A DNA stretch of 63,596 nucleotides from Paractinoplanes aksuensis (GCF_024137025.1 NZ_JAMYJR010000061.1:1-63596), one strand, 5' to 3'. Shown: positions 26,384 to 35,047, numbered from the stretch's first letter. A program made the numbers and translations. The notes: generated by a model not told the origin, from the sequence alone.

Positions 26384-27712
26384 TCACCTCATCCGGGAGA
26401 CAATGGCGGTGTCGTAGTCGCCGGAGAGGAACTCGTCGTTCTCGAGCAGCTCGGCGAAGAACGGCAGGTTGTTCTTGGGGCCGGCGATCGCGAACCCGGC
26501 CACGGCGTCGCGGGCCCGGGCGATCGCCTCGTCGCGGTCGGCGCCGGTGACGATCAGCTTGGCCATCAGGGAGTCGTAGGACATGCCGACCGTGGTGCCC
26601 TCGGCGTAGCCCGAATCAACGCGCACACCTTCGCCGGTGGGCTCGACCCAGATCGTGACCTGGCCGGGGCCGGGGAGGAAGCGTTTCGGATCCTCGGCGT
26701 TGATCCGCAGTTCGATCGCATGGCCGGTGGTCGTCCCGCTGATCTCCACCGGCAGGCCCGACGCGATCCGGAGCTGCTGCTCGACCAGGTCGGTGCCGTG
26801 GATCAGCTCGGTGATCGGGTGCTCGACCTGCAGGCGGGTGTTCATCTCGAGGAAGAAGAAGTCACCGGTGGCCGGGTCGAGCAGGCACTCCACCGTGCCC
26901 GCGTTGCGGTAGCCGACGGCCTCGCCGGCCTTGACCGCGGCCGCCAACAGGCGCTCGCGCAGCTTCGGGCCGACGGCCGGGCTGGGCGCCTCTTCCACCA
27001 GCTTCTGGTTGCGGCGCTGGACCGAGCACTCCCGCTCGGACAGGGCAACCACACGGCCGTCAGCCAGGCCCAAAATCTGAACTTCGACATGGCGTACGCG
27101 AGGAAAGTAGCGCTCGAGCAGGACGTCACCGCTGCCGAACATCCGTTCCGCGAACGCGCCCACCTTGGCGAATTCGATACGCAGGGCGGCCTCGTCGTTC
27201 GCCACGGCCATGCCCATGCCGCCACCGCCGGCCGCGGCCTTGACCATCACCGGGTAGCCGATGGTCTTGGCGGCCGCGATCGCTTCGTCGGCTGATGCGA
27301 CAGGGTTTTGTGTGCCGGGGGCGACCGGGACTCCGGCCGCGGCCATCAGGTTGCGCGCCTTGATCTTGTCCCCCATGGCGGCGATCGCGTCGGCGCTCGG
27401 GCCGACCCAGATCAGGCCGTTGGCCTCGACCAGCCGCGCGAAGTCAGCGTTCTCGCTGAGGAAGCCGTAGCCGGGGTGAATGGCCTGGGCCCCGGTCGAC
27501 TTGGCAGCGGCCAGGATGGCCTCGGCGTTGCGATAGCTCTCGGCCGGATTCGCCGGGCCGATGCAAACCGCCACGTCGGCCTCACGCACGAACGGCATGT
27601 TCTCGTCGACGTCGGAGTGGACGGCGATCGTCCGTATGCCGAGCCGCTTCGCGGTCCGGATGATCCGGCGGGCGATCTCGCCCCGATTGGCGATGAGTAG
27701 CGAGTCGATCAC
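26384..27712 (-). CDS. Acyl-CoA carboxylase biotin carboxylase subunit without BCCP domain
   Basis: 442 residues. N-terminal IANRGEIARRIIRTAKRLGI, HPGYGFLSENADFARL, the ATP-grasp glycine loop KAAAGGGGMGMA and the active-site stretch FLEMNTRLQVEHPITELIHG define a biotin carboxylase. It ends GDYDTAIVSRMR, where fused actinobacterial alpha subunits continue for 150-220 residues into a biotinyl domain with an MKM motif. No such domain is found here or in the neighbouring genes, so the carrier protein must come from elsewhere. Probable partner: the carboxyltransferase at 20956-22479. It is followed at 7 bp by HMG-CoA lyase. Confidence 0.92.
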   Translation of the reverse strand: MIDSLLIANRGEIARRIIRTAKRLGIRTIAVHSDVDENMPFVREADVAVCIGPANPAESYRNAEAILAAAKSTGAQAIHPGYGFLSENADFARLVEANGLIWVGPSADAIAAMGDKIKARNLMAAAGVPVAPGTQNPVASADEAIAAAKTIGYPVMVKAAAGGGGMGMAVANDEAALRIEFAKVGAFAERMFGSGDVLLERYFPRVRHVEVQILGLADGRVVALSERECSVQRRNQKLVEEAPSPAVGPKLRERLLAAAVKAGEAVGYRNAGTVECLLDPATGDFFFLEMNTRLQVEHPITELIHGTDLVEQQLRIASGLPVEISGTTTGHAIELRINAEDPKRFLPGPGQVTIWVEPTGEGVRVDSGYAEGTTVGMSYDSLMAKLIVTGADRDEAIARARDAVAGFAIAGPKNNLPFFAELLENDEFLSGDYDTAIVSRMR

Positions 27713-27810
27713 CGTTGACCTTCTCTTCTTCCGTCGCCCGGTAGGGCGAGTCCTGAAATGTCAGCCCGGATAGGGCGTTTTGTCACCGTGCCCGGGGTGA
27801 GGGCAGGTAG

Positions 27811-28044
27811 TGCGCCGCCGGAAAGGGCGGGTGATACGGCCCTCAGCAGTGGGCGGATATTGCGCCGCCCGCGGCCGGTGGGTGCTGCGCCGCCCGGGAC
27901 CGGGCGGATTGTGCGATGCCCGGGACCGGGCGGGTGGTGCGCGGCCCTTCGCGGAGGGCGGGTGGTGCGACGCCCTGGATCGGGCGGTGGTGCGGCTCCT
28001 CGCGGAGGGGCGGGTGGTGCGACGTGGCCGGGGCGGGCCAGTGG
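27811..28044. repeat. Degenerate tandem array of about nine 26-bp palindromic units
   Basis: This fills most of the 406-bp gap between the TetR and biotin carboxylase genes. Units begin TGCGCCGCC or TGCGACGCC, have a palindromic centre such as CCCGGGACCGGG or CTTCGCGGAG, and end GGGCGGGTGG. Copies differ at several positions but keep the period near 25-28 bp. Each unit can fold as a small hairpin. No coding function is seen. Confidence 0.7.
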
Positions 28045-28118
28045 CCGGCGTCTGATCGCAACGACAGTGGCCGGGCCGGCGATGGCTTCCGCTCAGCGAC
28101 GGGCTGCTGGCCCGGAGG

Positions 28119-28724
28119 TCAGCGGCCGGTCAGGGCGTGCATGGTGGCCTCGCGCAGCAGGGCGGCACGGCGGCGGCGGTCGACCTCGCCGCCGAGGAAC
28201 GGGGTGGAGTTCATCAGGCCGAACGCCGAGTGGGCGAGCACCCGCGCCTCGGGGGCGTCGAGCTCGGGGCGCAGCGTGGCCAGCACGCCCACCCACTCCT
28301 CGACGTACAGGCGCTGCAGGCGGCGGATCTGGCGGCGCGGCTCTTCCGGCAGGCGGTCGAGCTCGTGCAGGTGCAGGGCGATAACGGCCGGGTTGGCCAG
28401 CGCGAACTCGACATGGAAGTCGATCAGGTCGGCCAGCGCGGCGCTCGCGTCCTCAGGGTGCTGGCCGACGCGGGTCTTGCCGCCGTGCAGCAGGCTCTCG
28501 CTGACCGGGATCAGCGCGGCCACCAGCATCGCCTCTTTGCCGGCGAAGTGGTGATAGAGCGCGGGGCCGGTCACGCCCGCGGCCGAGCCGATGTCGTCCA
28601 TCGACACGCCGTGATAGCCGCGGGCCGCGAACAGGCCCACGGCGATCTCGAGGATCTCGTCACGACGCGACCGCCGCCGGGGCGCGGGCGGGCCCGGACG
28701 GTGCTGCTGATCAACCGTTGTCAC
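28119..28724 (-). CDS. TetR-family regulator
   Basis: 201 residues. The N-terminal HTH reads RRDEILEIAVGLFAARGYHG, VSMDDIGSAAGVTGPALYHH, FAGKEAML (about 19-66). The ligand domain has the FadR/KstR-like layout of regulators that respond to acyl-CoAs, though the ligand cannot be read from sequence. A TGAACG-NN-CGTTAA palindrome, which also occurs twice before the carboxyltransferase gene, lies 34 bp upstream of its start. It is therefore a good candidate for repressor of this acyl-CoA catabolic set and of itself. Confidence 0.9.
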   Translation of the reverse strand: MTTVDQQHRPGPPAPRRRSRRDEILEIAVGLFAARGYHGVSMDDIGSAAGVTGPALYHHFAGKEAMLVAALIPVSESLLHGGKTRVGQHPEDASAALADLIDFHVEFALANPAVIALHLHELDRLPEEPRRQIRRLQRLYVEEWVGVLATLRPELDAPEARVLAHSAFGLMNSTPFLGGEVDRRRRAALLREATMHALTGR

Positions 28725-28757
28725 GACGTCACTCTAACCCGATGTCAAGCCTCGGCC

Positions 28758-28771
28758 TTAACGGGCGTTCA
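28758..28771. promoter_or_regulatory. TetR-type operator palindrome upstream of the TetR gene
   Basis: TTAACGGGCGTTCA, which read on the minus strand is TGAACG-CC-CGTTAA and matches site A at 22491 outside the 2-bp spacer. It overlaps the stop codon of the TPR gene (28769-28771). Confidence 0.65.
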
Positions 28772-31549
28772 GGATGTGGAACGGCCCTCCAGCGCGGCCC
28801 GCGCCTCGTCGTGGACGCGGGCGGCGATGTCGCGGCTCGGCCCATCGGCGGGCATGCGCTCGAGCAGCGCCCGCAGCAATGCCTCGGCCTCGACCTCGTG
28901 ACCGGCCCGGAACAACGCCTCGCCCAGCATGCCCTCGATGCGGTCGGCCTGGTCGGTGGCGCCGATCGCCTGTAACCGCTCGGGGATGCCGCGCAGATGG
29001 GGCAGCGCCTCGACGTAACGGCCGCGGGACATCAACAGGTTACCGGCCTCGAACGCGGTCATCGAACGCTGGAAGATGGCATTGGGCTCGACCGCCAACT
29101 CGGCCGGCAACGTGTCGAACTTCTCATAGATCAGTCGCAGGGTCTCTTCGCCCTGTTCGGGCTGGTCGCTGAAGTGCAGCGCGGCCACGCCCCGGCGCAG
29201 GGCCCGCAGCTCCCCGATCAGATCACCGGCCTCGTGCAGGGCCGAGGCCGCGGCCCGGAACGTCTCGGCCGCCTCGGCGTCCCGATCGAGGTCGAAGAGC
29301 AGACCGGCCGCCTCTTCGGCGATCTGGCCCCGGCCGGCCGGGTTGTCGGCCAGCCGCTCGATCAGGGTGCGATAGAGCGGCAGGGCGCCGACCTTGTCGC
29401 CGATCGCCTGGTAGAGACCGGCCAGCAGGTAGCGGGTGTTGTCGGCCCCCTCGTCGTCGCCGGCCTTCTCGAAGAGGGTCAGGGCCTCTTCGGCCACCTC
29501 GGCCCCCTCGACCGGGCGCTCGGCCAAGCGATAGGCGTTGGCCAGGTCGCTGCGCGCGTAGGCGCCGCCGATCTCGTTGCCCGCCTCGGCACAGAGCGCC
29601 ACCGCCTCGGCCAGGTCGGTGATCGCCTCGACCGGGCGGCCCAGGTGCAGCAGCGCGTTGCCGCGACCGACCCGGGCCGGCAGCGCTTTCTCCGGGTCGC
29701 CGGAGGCCAGCACGGCGCCGAACGCCTCGACCTGCTCGGCCGGCTCGTCGACGGTGTGGCCGAAGATGACGCCGGCCTCGGCCCGACGCCGGACCGGGCC
29801 GTGCTCGCGGTAGAACTGCCAGGCCGCGCGAGCGGCGGCCACGGATTCGTCGTGGCGGTGCGCGGCCATGCGGCTGCGGGCGCGCAGCATCGCGTGCAGG
29901 GCGACCAGACGGTCGTCGCCCGTCCGCAGGGCGCACTCGTCGCCGCGGTCACCGGCCTCGTTCGCCTCGTCGGGGCGGTCGTTCATCAGGTGCAGGATCG
30001 ACAGCCGGGCCCAGGCGTAGGCCTGCTCGCGCGGGCCGCCGTGCTGCTGCTGGTAGGTGAGGTCGGCGCGGATCGGCGCTTCGTCAACCTCGCCACCGGC
30101 GTAGCCCACGGCCATGGCCAGGCGGGCCCGCAGGGCACTGGCCTCACCGGTGGCGCCGGCCTCGGTGAACAGCTCGAGCGCCCGCGACCAGTGGTGGTCG
30201 TCCTCACGGCCGGACGAGCGCAGCCGGTTGCCGAGCAGCAGCTCGCGCTGGGCGGCGAGAAGCGGCTCGTCGAGCTGCGGGAACCGCGCGTCGAGGGCCG
30301 CGAGCACAGCGTCGGTCGCGGCGTCGCGGTCGGCCTGGTCGTGCTGCCGGGCCAGGTCGAGCAGTTCGGCCGCGGTGGCCTCGGCCGGCACTTCGGGTGC
30401 CGGCTCGGCCACGACCGGGGGCGGCGGGACGCTGACGGGCGCCGGGCGGGCCGTCGGCGACAGCGTCAGCACTGTCTCGTACGGCTCGGCGGTGAGACCG
30501 GCCGCGATCGACCGGCTCTGGTGATCGTTGCCGTTGCGCGCGTCGAACCGCTCGGCCAGCGCGGTGGCCCGGGCCGACAGCTCGGTGGCGAGATCGGCCG
30601 CGGAGATGTCGCCGTGCTCGCGGCGGCGAACGACCGCCTCGCCGTGACCGAGCTCGGTGAGCCGGCGCAGCAGCATGGCCGCGTCGGACGAGAAATGCAT
30701 GTCGGCGGCCGGCGAGGGCGCCTTGTCAAGCCAGTCGATGTGCCGCTGCAGGATCTCGAGCCCACGGTGCTCGTTGCCGGTGCGCGCGCAGAACGCCAGG
30801 TGGGTGCCGAGATTCCACAGATCGGCCAGGTTGCCCCGCTCGAGGCGGTAGGACCGGCGATGCGCGTCGGCCGCCTCGTCGGGCCGGCCGGTGCGCAGGT
30901 AGGCCACCATCAGCTCGCGCAGGATGCCCTGCGGTTGCTCACTGCAGCTCAGCTCGCCGGCCAGCACCGGCTCGGCGGTGGCGACGACCTCGGACGGCCG
31001 GCCGCGCTCGTTGTAATAGGCGGCGACCGACGACGGGTCACAGCCGATGCAGTCGGACAGGTCGTCGCGCGGCGCGGCCTGCCAGCGGGCGAACCACTCG
31101 TCGGCGTCGGCGGTGTCACCGAGGTGTTCGGCCACCAGATAGCGGTGTTTGTAGACGGCCTGCAGGCTGTGGCCGTCTTCGCGGTAGCGGCGTTCCATGT
31201 CGTCGAGCACGGCCCGGGTGCGCATCAGCGGGATCTCGGGGAAGTTGAGCATCGCGTTGACCATGGCCTTGAAGTGCCACAGCAGGGTGTGCTTGCCGTG
31301 CTCGTGGTGCCGGCCCGGATTGCGGTCGAAGTCGTTGAGGGTCCAGGCGAAGGTGACGAACGCCTTGGCCGGCTCGCCGCCGTAGATGTACGCGTTCGTC
31401 GCCAGCAGGCGCACGGTGAACGCGAGGTGCGGGTCGTTGACCGTGTCGGCGTGCCGCAGCAGCTCTTCGACCAGGGCGATCTGGGCCGCGCCGTGCGGCA
31501 GCGTGCGGGCCTGCTCGTAGAGTTCCCACAGCTCGTTGACGGTCTTCAT
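28769..31549 (-). CDS. Large tetratricopeptide-repeat protein coupled to an Hsp90-like ATPase
   Basis: 926 residues from the ATG at 31549, whose ATGA overlaps the stop of the Hsp90-like gene. The N-terminal 370 residues form irregular helical repeats (MKTVNELWELYEQARTLPHG, then DDMERRYREDGHSLQAVYKH). A Pro-rich linker (PTARPAPVSVPPPPVVAEPA) separates them from a long C-terminal array of TPR units (LDLARQHDQADRDAATDAVL, GNALLHLGRPVEAITDLAEA, LFEKAGDDEGADNTRYLLAG). There is no signal peptide or membrane segment, so it is cytosolic. Eukaryotic Hsp90 co-chaperones are TPR proteins, and the coupling here suggests a functional partnership; that is inference. Confidence 0.9.
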   Translation of the reverse strand: MKTVNELWELYEQARTLPHGAAQIALVEELLRHADTVNDPHLAFTVRLLATNAYIYGGEPAKAFVTFAWTLNDFDRNPGRHHEHGKHTLLWHFKAMVNAMLNFPEIPLMRTRAVLDDMERRYREDGHSLQAVYKHRYLVAEHLGDTADADEWFARWQAAPRDDLSDCIGCDPSSVAAYYNERGRPSEVVATAEPVLAGELSCSEQPQGILRELMVAYLRTGRPDEAADAHRRSYRLERGNLADLWNLGTHLAFCARTGNEHRGLEILQRHIDWLDKAPSPAADMHFSSDAAMLLRRLTELGHGEAVVRRREHGDISAADLATELSARATALAERFDARNGNDHQSRSIAAGLTAEPYETVLTLSPTARPAPVSVPPPPVVAEPAPEVPAEATAAELLDLARQHDQADRDAATDAVLAALDARFPQLDEPLLAAQRELLLGNRLRSSGREDDHHWSRALELFTEAGATGEASALRARLAMAVGYAGGEVDEAPIRADLTYQQQHGGPREQAYAWARLSILHLMNDRPDEANEAGDRGDECALRTGDDRLVALHAMLRARSRMAAHRHDESVAAARAAWQFYREHGPVRRRAEAGVIFGHTVDEPAEQVEAFGAVLASGDPEKALPARVGRGNALLHLGRPVEAITDLAEAVALCAEAGNEIGGAYARSDLANAYRLAERPVEGAEVAEEALTLFEKAGDDEGADNTRYLLAGLYQAIGDKVGALPLYRTLIERLADNPAGRGQIAEEAAGLLFDLDRDAEAAETFRAAASALHEAGDLIGELRALRRGVAALHFSDQPEQGEETLRLIYEKFDTLPAELAVEPNAIFQRSMTAFEAGNLLMSRGRYVEALPHLRGIPERLQAIGATDQADRIEGMLGEALFRAGHEVEAEALLRALLERMPADGPSRDIAARVHDEARAALEGRSTS

Positions 31550-33273
31550 TTGTCCTCCCCCGGGACGGCCCGGTCGAGCAGGCCCATGAACGAACTGGTG
31601 AGCAGCGCGGCGTCGGCCGGGCGGATCGGATGCCCGCCGAGCATGAGGGCCTGGCCGTAGAGCGACTCGACGGCCAGCCCGGCCAGGCCGGGGTCGGCGA
31701 TCGCGGTGACCCGGCGGACCAGGGCGTTGCGGTGGTTGAGCACCAGCTGCGGCCGGTCGGTCGGCATCGTGCGGGACAGGGCGTCGAGCACACCGCCCCA
31801 CAGGTCGTCGGCGGCGTCGCGGCTGGCCGTGAACTGCTCGTTGAAGGCGGCGGCCCGGCTCACCAGATAGAGCGCCGGCACCGTGGCCGGGTCGAAGCCG
31901 CGCACCACGACCTCGCAGCCGAGCTTGTCGAGGCGGCGCTGGGCCACGGTGAGGAAGGGGCGCAGCCGCAGCTCGGCCTCGGCGTCGACGGCCGAGAACC
32001 GGGCGGCCACATCGGCCGGCTCGAGCCGCTCGGCCCGCACCTCGGCGTCCACTGTGGCCAGCCGCTCGATGATGTCGGTGTTGTAGACGATGCCGCCGTT
32101 GATCACGCCGAGATCCTGCGCGGCGGCAACGGAGGCGAGCTGGCGGAACTCGTCGTCGCCGGCGGCGTAGCGCAGCACGCCCTGGCGCTCGCGGAACTCG
32201 GCCAGGGTGAGGTGGCCGAGGTTGGTCTCCACCGGCACCCACTGCTCGACCAGGCGCAGCATCTCGTCGTCGTGCAGGGCCAGCGCCTTGACGCCGAGGT
32301 GGTGGATCGAGAGGAACTCGCCCAGCCGGCGCGGGTCGGTCGAGGCCAGCCGGACCAGCCAGCCCCGCAACTGGTCGGCGATCGCCTCGCGGGTGTCGGC
32401 CAGCAGGCCGTCGTCGTAGAGCGCCTCGCGGCTCGCGGTCGGGCGCAGCTCGGTGCTGTCGACCACGCAGCGGGCGAAGAACGCCCACTCGGGCAGCAGG
32501 CCCTCGATGCTCTCGGCCAGCAGCATCCTTTTGAGATAGACGCGGTGGCCGCCGCGGGCGGCCGGGTTGACCGGCGTCGGCAGCACGAACGCGACCCCGG
32601 TGAGGCCCGCCTCGGGCACGTCGAGCGGCACCACGTCGAGTGGGCGGAACCCGAAGACCTCTTGCGCGTACGCCATGAGGTCGCCCCCCGGCCACGGCAG
32701 CGAACCCGTGGTGACGGCGACGTTGTCGACCTCGACCCGCACCGGGAGCAGCGAACCGTATAGCTCGGCCAGCTCGCGCACCGTGGAACCGGACAGCAGA
32801 TGTTCGGCACCGCGGCGGGGCACCAGGGTGACCGTGGTGCCGGGCTCGCGCTCGTCGCCCGGGCTCACCGAGTAGCGGCCGTCGGAGTAGCCCTGCCAGA
32901 GCACCGGCTCGGCCCCGGCCCGGCGGGTGTGGACCCGGATCTCGTCGGCCACCAGGAAGCACGAGAGCAGCCCGATGCCGAACTGGCCGAGGAACTCGTG
33001 GCGGGCGAAGCCCAGCTCGTCGCGTTTGGAGCTGCGCCCGATCGTGGCCAGCAGCTCGTGCACCTGGGCCTCGGTCAGGCCGATGCCGTTGTCGGTGACG
33101 CGCAGCTGGTCGGGGCCGGTGGTGATCGAGACCAGCCCGGGCACCTCGGCCGCGGTGATCGCGTCGACCGCATTCTGCAGCAGCTCGCGGACATAGACCC
33201 GCGGGCTCGCGTAGAGGTGGTGGCTCAGGAGATCGACGATGCCCCGGAGATCGACCTGGAACGTGTTGCTCAC
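31546..33273 (-). CDS. HSP90-family (HtpG-like) GHKL ATPase
   Basis: About 575 residues from the GTG at 33273 (VSNTFQVDLRGIVDLLSHHL); an ATG at 33303 would add 10 residues but falls on the upstream terminator T-run. The N-terminal GHKL ATPase has its signatures: YVRELLQNAVDAI (catalytic Glu, Mg-binding Asn), RVTDNGIGLT, TIGRSSKRDE and FLGQFGIGLLSCFLVADEI. The middle domain has YLKRMLLAESIEGLLPEWAF and FARCVVDSTELRPTASREAL, as in HtpG. The C-terminal part is shorter and more divergent than canonical HtpG and lacks a MEEVD tail. It is translationally coupled to the TPR gene. Clients are unknown. Confidence 0.9.
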   Translation of the reverse strand: MSNTFQVDLRGIVDLLSHHLYASPRVYVRELLQNAVDAITAAEVPGLVSITTGPDQLRVTDNGIGLTEAQVHELLATIGRSSKRDELGFARHEFLGQFGIGLLSCFLVADEIRVHTRRAGAEPVLWQGYSDGRYSVSPGDEREPGTTVTLVPRRGAEHLLSGSTVRELAELYGSLLPVRVEVDNVAVTTGSLPWPGGDLMAYAQEVFGFRPLDVVPLDVPEAGLTGVAFVLPTPVNPAARGGHRVYLKRMLLAESIEGLLPEWAFFARCVVDSTELRPTASREALYDDGLLADTREAIADQLRGWLVRLASTDPRRLGEFLSIHHLGVKALALHDDEMLRLVEQWVPVETNLGHLTLAEFRERQGVLRYAAGDDEFRQLASVAAAQDLGVINGGIVYNTDIIERLATVDAEVRAERLEPADVAARFSAVDAEAELRLRPFLTVAQRRLDKLGCEVVVRGFDPATVPALYLVSRAAAFNEQFTASRDAADDLWGGVLDALSRTMPTDRPQLVLNHRNALVRRVTAIADPGLAGLAVESLYGQALMLGGHPIRPADAALLTSSFMGLLDRAVPGEDK

Positions 33274-33301
33274 GGCGGAGAAGGTACCGCGAACGACCGA
33301 C

Positions 33302-33346
33302 AAAAACGGGGCCGGTCTTGATCTTCACCGGATCAGACCCGCCCCG
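33302..33346 (-). terminator. Rho-independent terminator downstream of sseA
   Basis: On the minus strand CGGGGC/GCCCCG closes a longer interrupted stem (GGTCT/AGACC) and is followed directly by TTTTT (33302-33306). It lies 15-60 bp after the sseA stop. Confidence 0.8.
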
Positions 33347-33361
33347 CCTCGTTGAACTCGG

Positions 33362-34261
33362 TCAGCTCAGTCCGCCGGGCTCCGGTCCCCGGGCGATCGG
33401 GGCGCGGACCAGGTTGCCCCACTCCGTCCACGAGCCGTCGTAGTTGCGGACCTGGGGATATCCCATGAGGTGATGCAGCACGAACCAGGTGTGACTCGAC
33501 CGCTCACCGATCCGGCAGTAGGCGATGATGTCGTCGGCCGACTCCAGGCCCAGTTCGTCGCGATAGATCTTGACGAGTTCGTCGGCCGGCTTGAACGTGC
33601 CGTCCTCGTTGGCCGCCGACTTCCACGGCTTGCTGACCGCGCCCGGGATGTGCCCGCCGCGCAGCGCGCCCTCCTGCGGGTACGCCTCCATGTGAGTGAG
33701 CTCACCCGTGTACTCCTGCGGCGAGCGCACGTCGACCAACGGGCGGCCGCTGCTGATGTGCCCCATGACCTGATCGCGGAAGGCCCGGATCTGGGCGTCA
33801 TTGCGTACGGGAACCGGGTATTTCGCTGTTGGCCGCTCGGTGCGCTCACGGGTCAGCGGGCGCCCCTCGGCCGCCCATTTCTGCCGCCCGCCGTCGAGCA
33901 GGCGCACGTCGCGATGGCCGAAAAGGCTGAAGACCCAGAGGGCGTACGAGGCCCACCAGTTGAAGTTGTCGCCGTAGAACACGATCGTGTCGTCCCGGCC
34001 GATGCCCTTGGCCTCGCACAACGCGGCGAACGCGGTCGGATCGAGATAGTCGCGGGTTACCTGGTCGTTGAGCTCGAGGTGCCAGTCGACCTTGACCGCG
34101 CCGGGAATGTGCCCGGTGTCGTAGAGAAGCACGTCCTCGTCCGACTCGACGACGACCAGGCCCGGCGTGTCGAGGTGGGCGGCCAGCCACTCGGTGGTGA
34201 CGAGCTTGTCGGGATGGGCGTACGCCTGCAGGGCGGGCGCCGGATCATTCTCAACAGACAT
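33362..34261 (-). CDS. sseA: Thiosulfate/3-mercaptopyruvate sulfurtransferase (tandem rhodanese)
   Basis: 299 residues from the ATG at 34261; a GTG at 34270 is 3 codons upstream. Two rhodanese domains: the first, inactive, has VVVESDEDVLLYDTGHIPGA and VKVDWHLELND; the second has PLVDVRSPQEYTGE, GHIPGAVSKPWKSA and the active-site loop IAYCRIGERSSHTWFVL with the catalytic Cys. It transfers sulfane sulfur from thiosulfate or mercaptopyruvate. In many actinobacteria sseA sits next to sufE; here sufE is 1.4 kb away on the other strand, with a hydrolase and a CBS gene between. Confidence 0.94.
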   Translation of the reverse strand: MSVENDPAPALQAYAHPDKLVTTEWLAAHLDTPGLVVVESDEDVLLYDTGHIPGAVKVDWHLELNDQVTRDYLDPTAFAALCEAKGIGRDDTIVFYGDNFNWWASYALWVFSLFGHRDVRLLDGGRQKWAAEGRPLTRERTERPTAKYPVPVRNDAQIRAFRDQVMGHISSGRPLVDVRSPQEYTGELTHMEAYPQEGALRGGHIPGAVSKPWKSAANEDGTFKPADELVKIYRDELGLESADDIIAYCRIGERSSHTWFVLHHLMGYPQVRNYDGSWTEWGNLVRAPIARGPEPGGLS

Positions 34262-34279
34262 GGTCACCACGCTAGTCCT

Positions 34280-35047
34280 CTATTCGGCGGTTCCGATGGG
34301 CATGAGCTCGGGCCGCTTCGGCGTCACCATCTCGCCCGACGAGTGGCCCAGCAGGTGCCGGCCGACCCAGGGCGCCAGGTGCTCGCGGGCCCAGCGCAGG
34401 TCGGCGCCGCGGGCCAGCAGCCAGGGCGTGGGCTCAGGCGAGGGCGGGACCAGCATCCAGTCCTCGTCGACGCCGACCCCGAGCACGTTCAGCACCTGGC
34501 CGGCGACCCGGCGGTGGCCGGCGGGCGACAGGTGCAGCCGGTCCGCCGACCACATGTGCGGGTGGCGGAAGGCGTCGTCGGCGAAGAGATCGACCAGGTG
34601 GCCGCCGTAGCGCCGGGCGATCATGCGGGCGCCGTCGTTGAGCACGGCCGCCCGCCGGCCCAGGATGGCCGGCAGGTTGACGGTCACGTCGGCGAACCGG
34701 AACAGGATCACGTCGGCGCCGGTGTCGTGCAGCCGCCGCACCACGGCTTCGAGATCGCGGACGAGGGCGTGCGGATCGACCCGTACGCGCAGGGCGTCGT
34801 TCCCCCCGGCGGCGATGCTGACCAGGTCGGGCCGCATGGCCAGCGTCGGGATCAGCTGCTCGTCGACGATCTGATGCATCACCTTGCCCCGGACGGCCAG
34901 ATTGGCGTACCCGAAATCCGGCCCCGAGTCGACGGCCAGCCGGGTCGCGACCAGATCGGCCCAGCCGCGGAACCGGCCGTCCGGGTACGCGTCGTTCAGG
35001 CCCTCGGTGAAGCTGTCCCCCATAGCAACGAAGCTGCGCCAAGCCAT
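34280..35047 (-). CDS. SGNH/GDSL-family hydrolase
   Basis: 255 residues. SGNH blocks are plain: FVAMGDSFTEGLNDAYPDGR (Ser), NLAVRGK (Gly), SIAAGGNDALR (Asn) and DRLHLSPAGHRRVA (Asp/His). An esterase or lipase, probably cytosolic because there is no signal peptide. It lies 18 bp upstream of sseA on the same strand, so the two may be co-transcribed. Substrate unknown. Confidence 0.93.
   Translation of the reverse strand: MAWRSFVAMGDSFTEGLNDAYPDGRFRGWADLVATRLAVDSGPDFGYANLAVRGKVMHQIVDEQLIPTLAMRPDLVSIAAGGNDALRVRVDPHALVRDLEAVVRRLHDTGADVILFRFADVTVNLPAILGRRAAVLNDGARMIARRYGGHLVDLFADDAFRHPHMWSADRLHLSPAGHRRVAGQVLNVLGVGVDEDWMLVPPSPEPTPWLLARGADLRWAREHLAPWVGRHLLGHSSGEMVTPKRPELMPIGTAE

Noticed and set aside
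28769..33328. One continuous 1519-codon minus-strand frame across the TPR and Hsp90-like genes
   Set aside because: The upstream two fifths is the shadow frame of the Hsp90-like gene, whose own frame shows all GHKL motifs. The TPR protein starts at the ATGA overlap at 31549.
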